Positions 44,089-49,733 of a stretch of DNA of 49,733 nucleotides are shown here, in pieces; within the stretch, counting starts at the first letter, position 1, and every line of letters begins with the position of its first letter. The notes under the pieces were generated by a model. That model searched no databases. It was not told the origin of the DNA and was given only the letters and a program-made list of their open reading frames with translations. The position numbers were made by a program, and so were the translations under genes. Source of the DNA: Gammaproteobacteria bacterium (lineage in GTDB: Bacteria; Pseudomonadota; Gammaproteobacteria; Pseudomonadales; Pseudohongiellaceae); the NCBI GenBank assembly GCA_030831165.1, contig JAURLP010000001.1, forward strand, positions 1 through 49,733, read 5' to 3'.

Positions 44089-44496
44089 ATGAATATTAAA
44101 AGATCGTTAGGCATTGTTATAGCTCTAGCTACATTGCTGGGAGTTTCTTTTGAGGCATCAACTCACCATTCTTTTGTTGGTCAATTTGATCCTGATAGAT
44201 CGGAAGTTTTTACTGGCACTGTGTCTGGTGTTAGATGGGTTAACCCACATGCATTTTTCGTCATTGACGTGAGTAATGATAATGGTGCTTCTGAAAGTTG
44301 GACATTCGAACTAGGTAGCCCAAACACATTAATTCGCTATGGTTGGAACCGAGATACTCTAAAAACAGGTGATGTTATTACCGTTGACGGATATTTAGCG
44401 AGGAGCGGAGCAAACCTTGCCAATGCTAAAATTGTCACATTGGCAGATGGCACTATTATTCAAGCTGGCTCATCATACCTAGAAGAATCAAGATAA
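44089..44496 (+). CDS. DUF6152 family secreted protein
   Basis: 135 residues with a signal peptide, then the family start HHSFVGQFDPDRSEVFTGTV and the features WVNPHAFFVIDV, WTFELGSPNTLIRYGW and ANAKIVTLADG. It looks like a small OB-like beta-barrel in the periplasm. Paired His at the mature N-terminus could bind a metal; that is inference. AGAGGAAA fits the ATG at 44089; a longer frame starting at 44023 overlaps the upstream gene. It is probably co-transcribed with paralogue 3. Confidence 0.83.
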   Translation: MNIKRSLGIVIALATLLGVSFEASTHHSFVGQFDPDRSEVFTGTVSGVRWVNPHAFFVIDVSNDNGASESWTFELGSPNTLIRYGWNRDTLKTGDVITVDGYLARSGANLANAKIVTLADGTIIQAGSSYLEESR

Positions 44497-44521
44497 AAAT
44501 ATTGAGCCTTATTGTGAATTT

Positions 44522-44551
44522 AAAAAGCCCGCATTCTGCGGGCTTTTTTAT
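44522..44551 (+). terminator. rho-independent terminator
   Basis: AAAAAGCCCGC, loop ATTCT, GCGGGCTTTTTT: a strong stem with T run, 26 bp after the DUF6152 stop. It closes the paralogue 3/DUF6152 transcript. The following 278 bp up to 44829 are AT-rich and hold no gene I can support. Confidence 0.92.
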
Positions 44552-44829
44552 AATTTCTTAAGATATTGTAAAACAGCCCTCTTTTAATATACAATCATCC
44601 CATACTAGGAATATCTATAACATTTGAATTAAGAATTATGTAAGCTGCTGAATCCTATAGATATTATAACTTTTCGATTTTTGGGTATCTAACTAGAGTG
44701 ACTAATCTATCAGATGCAGTCATACTTAACTTTACAGATTATGATTTATTCAGAGTCGTCCCTTGGGTGGCTGAAAATGACTGTCTGTTTTTGTTGTATA
44801 AATAAATAAAAAATTAGAGGACATAAAAA

Positions 44830-45207
44830 ATGAAAGACTATACAGATGTAGCAGGGAGAGTTTTATTAGCATTATTATTTTTATTGGCAGGCATTGGTAA
44901 ATTAGGCGCTGGCTATGAAGGAACTCAAGGCTATATGGAAGCGTTTGGGGTGCCTGGAATGCTTTTGCCTTTGGTTATTTTAGTGGAAATTGGTGGTGCA
45001 TTATTGCTGATAGTTGGGTTTCAAACTCGATGGACAGCATTAGCTATTGCCGGCTTTTCAATACTGTCAGCAATTATTTTCCACAGTAATTTTGGTGAAC
45101 AGGCCGAAATGACCAATTTCCTCAAAAATCTTTCTATAGCAGGTGGATTACTCATTTTATATGCCAACGGACCAGGCAAATATAGTCTCGATAACCGCGG
45201 GAAATAG
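44830..45207 (+). CDS. DoxX family membrane protein
   Basis: 125 residues with four transmembrane helices and the DoxX pattern: RVLLALLFLLAGIGKLGAG near the N-terminus, then LPLVILVEIGGALLLIVGF and a C-terminal NFLKNLSIAGGLLIL. An inner-membrane protein. The family includes quinone-linked and redox-related members but the function of this one is unknown. AGAGGA lies about 9 bp before the ATG. Monocistronic by spacing. Confidence 0.9.
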   Translation: MKDYTDVAGRVLLALLFLLAGIGKLGAGYEGTQGYMEAFGVPGMLLPLVILVEIGGALLLIVGFQTRWTALAIAGFSILSAIIFHSNFGEQAEMTNFLKNLSIAGGLLILYANGPGKYSLDNRGK

Positions 45208-45218
45208 CTTTTTGATTA

Positions 45219-45263
45219 AAGGCCTACTTGGGGTTCTGGATCACTGGATCAAAAGTAGGCCTT
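45219..45263. repeat. long inverted repeat between doxX and threonine ammonia-lyase
   Basis: AAGGCCTACTT at 45219-45229 and AAGTAGGCCTT at 45253-45263 are exact inverse complements (11 bp). The 23-nt loop itself contains GATC-ACTG-GATC, which can form a small inner hairpin. There is no T run, so it may be a weak terminator or an mRNA structure rather than a classical terminator. Confidence 0.6.
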
Positions 45264-45326
45264 AATTAGCATTTGGTTAAATCAAAGCAACCCCGTTGTT
45301 ATTTCAGAATTAGATAGAATTTATTC

Positions 45327-46535
45327 ATGACCGTTTCTCTCAGTGATATCCAACAAGCTGCGCGTAGAATTGAGTCAGCAACCATCAATACACGTTTTGA
45401 AAAATCTCATACGCTTTCTGATCTTGCTGGTGCTGAGATTTTTTTAAAATTTGAAAATTTACAGTTTACTTCTTCATTCAAAGATCGAGGCGCCATCAAT
45501 AAATTACTGCAATTATCAGAGCAGGATAAAGCATCTGGAGTCATTGCCATGTCGGCGGGTAATCATGCCAAATCAGTTGCTTACCATGCGCAACGCCTGG
45601 GAATACCTACAACGATTGTCATGCCTAAGTCCACGCCAAATGTAAAAGTAGAAGATACAGAAAATTTTAAGGCGCGGGTTATTTTAAAAGGAAAAACACT
45701 GGAAGAAGCCGCCGATCATGCGGAAGCACTAGCGAAAACTGAAAATTTAATTTTTATTCATCCCTTTGATGATGAAATGATTATTGCCGGGCAGGGTACA
45801 GTGGCTCTGGAAATGCTCGCGGCTGAACCGCAACTGGATTGTATTGTTGCACCAATTGGCGGCGGAGGCTTGATTGCTGGAGTGGCGACAGCCGCTAAAA
45901 GTATCAAACCGGATATTAGTATTATAGGTGTCCAGGTTGCTGGATATAGAGGAACTTATGATGCGATTTATGGCGCTAGCGGTTTTTTAGGAGGCAGTAC
46001 AATTGCTGAAGGTATTGCAGTAAAAAAACCAGGCAAGCTCACCATGGAGATTATTGATCATTTAGTTGACGATATAATAATTGTTAGCGAAGAAGACATT
46101 GAAGATGCAATTAGTCTGCTGGTCAATATTGAAAAAACGATCACAGAGGGGGCTGGTGCATCTGTACTGGCAGCAGTATTAAGCAAGCCCAAAATGTTTG
46201 CCAGGCAAAAAGTGGGTTTAATTTTATCCGGCGCCAATATTGATACGCGTATTCTTGCTTCAGTGTTAATGCGTCGACTTGTCAGGAAAGGGCGCATCGT
46301 CAGATACAAGGTCAGAATTGATGATTCACCGGGTACTTTGGCACTTGTCTCTGCCACTGTGGGTGAGTTAGGTGGCAATATACTGGAAGTATTTCATCAG
46401 CGAATGTTTTCAAGTTTGCCAATCAAGGAAGCAGACCTCTATCTCACTGTTGAAACAAAAGATATATCCCAAAGTGAAGTCATACTGAAAAAATTATGTG
46501 AGCTGAACTATCAAGCGAGCATGCTGGAAGATTGA
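45327..46535 (+). CDS. threonine ammonia-lyase (PLP) with C-terminal ACT domain
   Basis: 402 residues. The PLP lysine is in TSSFKDRGA near residue 52. The asparagine motif SAGNHAKSVA, the phosphate-binding glycine loop APIGGGGLIAG and LSGANID are present. The C-terminal about 75 residues (VRYKVRIDDSPGTLALVSA) form a single ACT domain, unlike the two in biosynthetic IlvA of E. coli; the layout is closer to the TdcB-like enzymes with one ACT. It converts threonine to 2-oxobutanoate and ammonia. The ACT domain suggests allosteric control by an amino acid. Cytoplasmic. Confidence 0.92.
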   Translation: MTVSLSDIQQAARRIESATINTRFEKSHTLSDLAGAEIFLKFENLQFTSSFKDRGAINKLLQLSEQDKASGVIAMSAGNHAKSVAYHAQRLGIPTTIVMPKSTPNVKVEDTENFKARVILKGKTLEEAADHAEALAKTENLIFIHPFDDEMIIAGQGTVALEMLAAEPQLDCIVAPIGGGGLIAGVATAAKSIKPDISIIGVQVAGYRGTYDAIYGASGFLGGSTIAEGIAVKKPGKLTMEIIDHLVDDIIIVSEEDIEDAISLLVNIEKTITEGAGASVLAAVLSKPKMFARQKVGLILSGANIDTRILASVLMRRLVRKGRIVRYKVRIDDSPGTLALVSATVGELGGNILEVFHQRMFSSLPIKEADLYLTVETKDISQSEVILKKLCELNYQASMLED

Positions 46536-46564
46536 ACAACCAGTTCGAATATCTATTTAACTCA

Positions 46565-47038
46565 TTATTGTGTTGGTTGCATGTTGCGTATGGCTGATAT
46601 TAGCCAGCGACCGTCTTCCATGACAACTAATATAGACGTGAGGTAGTGACTGTCAGGCGCATTGGCTCGATCAACAATATCGTAGCGTCCATTTACCATA
46701 GCCACATCAGGCTTAATGAAACGGATGCTTTCTATCGTGATTGATCTTTTACCGGTGTTGTTTTGGGAGGACGCTAAAGAACCTGTGCTAACACCGTCTT
46801 TTCCAGATCGTAAAGTGCCCGACGTGGTTAGTTGATCAATATCATCGGTTAGCAAAGCTAGCAGACCTACTTCATTGTTTTCTGCCCGAGTCTCTAGGTA
46901 TTGAGCAATTAAGACTCTAATTGCAATGTCATGATCAGAAGTGTCGATGGACGTATTAGTCGTATTTTGGCTATAGGCCAGAGTTGATATCAGGCTTAAA
47001 GTTAAAGCCAGCGCTGTAAAGGTTGATAAAATTCGCAT
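46565..47038 (-). CDS. secreted NTF2-like (SnoaL/SgcJ-type) protein
   Basis: 157 residues. A signal peptide (cleavage near AYSQ) is followed by one NTF2-like cone fold: AIRVLIAQYLETRAENNEVGLLALLTDDID, RSGKDGV, then strands PDVAMVNGRYDIV and SILVVMEDGRWLISAIRN. The pattern ending in a strand with WLISAIRN is usual for the SgcJ/EcaC group. A ligand-binding role in the periplasm is likely; no catalytic residue can be named. It converges with the threonine ammonia-lyase gene and is divergent from the hydrolase gene at 47173. Confidence 0.8.
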   Translation of the reverse strand: MRILSTFTALALTLSLISTLAYSQNTTNTSIDTSDHDIAIRVLIAQYLETRAENNEVGLLALLTDDIDQLTTSGTLRSGKDGVSTGSLASSQNNTGKRSITIESIRFIKPDVAMVNGRYDIVDRANAPDSHYLTSILVVMEDGRWLISAIRNMQPTQ

Positions 47039-47172
47039 GAACTTTTCCTTTTACTTTTCGTTTTGAGTCAATAGCTATATGATTTTTAATATCAAATCGT
47101 TATAGTACTTTGACATTGTATTGTTTAACAGATTTACTTATTTCTATTCATAATTCAGTTTGGAAAATCAGC

Positions 47173-48357
47173 ATGAAAACATTATTACTAACATTGATCG
47201 CATCTCTTTTTTTTAATGCGCAAGTATTGGCACAAACAATTCCAGAAGGTCCAAGAGGAGCAGCCTTTTGGGATGTCGTTCCCACAAGTGCTCCTGATGA
47301 TGCGCAAAGAGGTGACATATATTGGCTGCATGAACGCCTTGATGTGCCAGCTAATGCAAGAGCATGGAATGTTATTTATGTCAGTGAAGGGGCCAGTGGT
47401 AATTTGGAATATGTATCCGGCGAAATATATGTGCCAGTGACGCCTTCACAAACTGAACGCAAATTATTGATCTGGGCAACAGGAACAACGGGGACGCAAG
47501 ATTCCTGTGCGCCTTCCAGGACTGAATTATTCAGAGGGGATCAATCTTCAAGAGTGCCCAGTATTGAAGTTTTTTTAGATAGGGGTTATGTGGTGGTCAT
47601 GAGTGACTACCAGGGTTCCGGTACGCCCGGAGCAACTGCCTATCTTCAGGGAGCACAACAGGCCATGGCCTCATTTGATATAGCCCGTGCTGCCAGAAAT
47701 TTGCCAGCAGCTATGGCGGGTACGGATGTGGGTATCTATGGGTTTTCACAAGGCGGGCAGACTGCATTATGGGCAGCGCATATTGTTGATGAATATGCGC
47801 CGGAATTTAATCTTGTCGGTGCAGTGCCACTTGCTCCGGCATCCAGACATCTTGATTTATCATTTTATGATCTGGATATTCCAGTCAATAGCGGTTATTT
47901 CATTATGCGTATGGCAGGCTTGCAGGTAGGGCATCCGGAATTAAAACTGAGTGATATTTTGACTGATGTCGGGTTGGAAATGCTGACAGCGCAAACCTGG
48001 GGTTGTTATGAAATCTTTGGCGCAGCTGCGCAACTGGAAGAACCGTATGCAAAACCAGAGGCACTTGAGCCTGGCACCGCCTGGCGAGCCTGGCTGGAAG
48101 AGAATGATGAGTTCTTGCCGATCTCTTCATCCATTCCCTTTTTAATGATTCAGGGCGTTGAGGATGTAGATGTTCCGGTTTGGCTTACCAGAGAAGTATT
48201 TGATGATTTGTGTGAGCAGGGTAGTGAAGTCAACTATATTGAAATGGCTGGTGCAGATCACTTTGGCGTGTTTTATCCCGGCGGAGAGTTAGCGATCGAC
48301 TGGTTTGATGCTCGCTTTGCAGGCAGGCCCATTGAGAGAAATTCATGCGAGCAATAA
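47173..48357 (+). CDS. secreted alpha/beta hydrolase (secretory lipase-like)
   Basis: About 394 residues with a signal peptide (cleavage near VLAQ). The nucleophile elbow is GFSQGG and the region before it (VVMSDYQGSGTPGATAYLQG) resembles secretory lipases and related esterases. The likely acid is in GVEDVDVPVW and the His in GADHFGVF. Cysteines in DSCAPSR, WGCYE, LCEQ and SCEQ could form disulfides. The ATG at 47173 starts a clean signal peptide; an in-frame start at 47110 would add 21 residues. It probably hydrolyses lipid or other ester substrates outside the cytoplasm. Confidence 0.84.
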   Translation: MKTLLLTLIASLFFNAQVLAQTIPEGPRGAAFWDVVPTSAPDDAQRGDIYWLHERLDVPANARAWNVIYVSEGASGNLEYVSGEIYVPVTPSQTERKLLIWATGTTGTQDSCAPSRTELFRGDQSSRVPSIEVFLDRGYVVVMSDYQGSGTPGATAYLQGAQQAMASFDIARAARNLPAAMAGTDVGIYGFSQGGQTALWAAHIVDEYAPEFNLVGAVPLAPASRHLDLSFYDLDIPVNSGYFIMRMAGLQVGHPELKLSDILTDVGLEMLTAQTWGCYEIFGAAAQLEEPYAKPEALEPGTAWRAWLEENDEFLPISSSIPFLMIQGVEDVDVPVWLTREVFDDLCEQGSEVNYIEMAGADHFGVFYPGGELAIDWFDARFAGRPIERNSCEQ

Positions 48358-48466
48358 TTATATGAAGGGAGTGAGTTTCTTCATGGCTCTTTAATATTCA
48401 AATATTTTTACGGCTGGACTTTGATTTTTTTTAACCGCTAACAAAAACTATCGCTAAAAAATTCAA

Positions 48467-49733
48467 TTAAAAGCGGTAATCAAAAGTTATTTGCGCTGTT
48501 CGGCCCAGGGTGTAAAAGCCATCGACAAACTCATAGCGCTTGTCAAAAATATTTCCGACGCGCAGATGTAAAGTACTCGCTGTATTCAAGGCATATCCGA
48601 AAACCAGATCGGTAGTCGCAAAGCCTCCAACGATTGAAGGGCCAAAACTAACTGGATCGATATCGTGATGATTGCTTTGCGCTAAAAACTTTACTGCAAA
48701 ATTTAAATTTCCAAAATCCCTACCTAATTTAAGGCGAGCATCTGATTAGGTCTTCTTAGTAATTCTTGTTGGGTATTTAGGTTTTCATGATTTAGTAAAG
48801 TCATATTTGCATTGAGATGCCATGCCGCTAACAACAATTCTACTGATGCTTCCATGCCAATGATTCGTGCTTTTTGAGCATTTGTTAATGTGGTGAAACT
48901 GGTATCTGCAGTAATCAAATCAGAAATATCATTTCTAAAGACATTCATTTCCCATTGAGCGCCCAAGGCTAAAATTTGGAGGCCTATTTCAATATTTTCA
49001 GATGTTTCAGGCTGCAGGTTTGGGTTAGCAAAAAAGAAAAACGAAGGAAAATTAACGTAAAGATCGATCAGGTTAGGGGCTTTAAATGCTGTGCCATAAC
49101 TAAGCCAGGCTCGAACATGTTGGTTTAAGTCTTTTCCCAACGCGATACTGCCCGTGTTTTGATTACCAAAACGTTCATTGTCATCATGACGTAAGGAAAA
49201 CGTGAAGTCAGCGAAATGATTATCACTAATATAGACGCCATAGATGCCACTGTTATCTCTTGAAGTTTCAGTTTGCACTGCACCAAAACTGGCATATTCA
49301 AGCGTTTGTTCAATGTGATCCAATCCAAAAACAAATTGATTGCTGCTATCTAATATCAAAGTGTTATGCCAATTAATTTTATTATTTTGAGACTGGCTTT
49401 GAGTTAGCCCAAATAAAGACCTGTCGTCATTTTCTTCTTTAAACCGTTCTGCTCTAAGATCACTTTTCCACTTATCGCTCAGAGCAAAAGAAAAGCCAGC
49501 TGATAGTTGCTTTGATTCTATGTCAACATTACCATCGTCATAATCTGATGAGGAATCAAAGCGGGAATAATTGGCTGATAAACTAAGTCTGGTAGTGAAT
49601 TGATGATTTAAGGACAGGGCAGCAGTATTATTTTCAAACCCATCGTCATCGTTGCTGCCAGTTTTACTAAAATTAATACCCGAAGTCTCACGATGAGATA
49701 AGCTTAATGCCAGTGTGGTGGATTCATTGCCAC
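48467..49733 (-). pseudogene. TonB-dependent receptor, BtuB-like, partial and frameshifted
   Basis: The reading frame enters from the right edge of the window and is open to 48724, giving barrel strands such as GNESTTLALSLSHRETSG, WLSYGTAFKAPNLIDLY and PNLQPETSENIEIGL, as expected for the second half of a BtuB-like TonB receptor. After LLRRPNQMLALN it hits a stop at 48724-48726. The family-like remainder (LGRDFGNLNFAVKF ... NIFDKRYEFVDGFYTLGR and the terminal strand ITFDYRF) continues in another frame to 48467. Restoring one T in the TTAAATTAGG tract near 48726-48730 would join the two. The plug domain and any riboswitch would lie beyond the window. It may be a real mutation or a sequencing error. 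Confidence 0.85.

Noticed and set aside
1-49733. Insertion sequences, integrases, restriction or toxin-antitoxin genes
   Set aside because: No encoded protein in the window resembles a transposase, recombinase, restriction enzyme or toxin-antitoxin pair, despite two truncated genes beside tRNAs.

Overview
The window reads as chromosome of a gammaproteobacterium, probably an aerobic, free-living and possibly marine heterotroph. The clearest orthologues are gammaproteobacterial: a YadG/YadH ABC pair, the long form of QueF, a YdjA-type nitroreductase, a two-domain ModF ATPase, TrmO, dimeric dUTPase, DUF3187 and DUF2878/DUF3833 proteins, and a Pro-Arg-His tRNA cluster. No 16S gene or other species marker is present, so I do not name a genus. 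I see no phage, transposase, integrase or CRISPR array.

Layout. 1-330: three tRNA genes. 0.47-1.8 kb: a secreted cupin and a secreted VOC protein, translationally coupled. 2.05-8.2 kb: a tightly packed export operon of a metallo-beta-lactamase-like protein lacking most metal ligands, a DUF1592-type protein with two CXXCH motifs, a Tat-exported DUF1552 protein and an exported ankyrin-repeat protein. 8.2-13.4 kb: housekeeping genes (dUTPase, K+ channel, yadG-yadH-queF, nitroreductase). 13.5-14.2 kb: tRNA-Ser beside a truncated acetyltransferase. 14.3-19 kb: a PQQ dehydrogenase with a C-terminal haem domain, a GC-rich DUF6282 gene and an AT-rich Sua5 gene, suggesting a mosaic of different origins. 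19.1-23.3 kb: acetoacetate metabolism (thiolase, acetoacetyl-CoA synthetase, acetoacetate decarboxylase-like). 23.5-29.2 kb: glucokinase, then a secreted esterase/depolymerase, an M28-like protein and a parallel beta-helix protein.

29.2-31.8 kb: a minus-strand operon with an intact metallo-beta-lactamase hydrolase between two members of a poorly characterised secreted family; a third member lies at 43-44 kb. 32-36.3 kb: a methionine-synthase-like enzyme, a PQQ alcohol dehydrogenase and an outer-membrane DUF3187 barrel. 36.4-40.4 kb: TrmO, a DUF2878/chalcone-isomerase-like/DUF3833 operon with a possible ECF-type promoter, and ModF. 40.5-41.8 kb: tRNA-Arg(ACG), a C-terminally truncated sulfotransferase and a DUF1080 lipoprotein. 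41.9-44.5 kb: a LysR regulator divergent from the third family member and a DUF6152 gene. 44.8-49.7 kb: DoxX, threonine ammonia-lyase, an NTF2-like protein, a secreted alpha/beta hydrolase, and a TonB-dependent receptor that runs off the window and carries an apparent one-base frameshift.

The dominant theme is export. About two dozen of some 45 genes carry Sec, Tat or lipoprotein signals, and many are oxidoreductases or hydrolases expected to act on small organics in the periplasm (quinoproteins, c-haem proteins, MBL, VOC, cupin). I infer a periplasmic catabolic lifestyle using PQQ, although no PQQ-synthesis gene is seen here. The best candidates for something undescribed are the secreted three-paralogue family with its MBL partner, and the pseudo-MBL/DUF1592/DUF1552/ankyrin operon.
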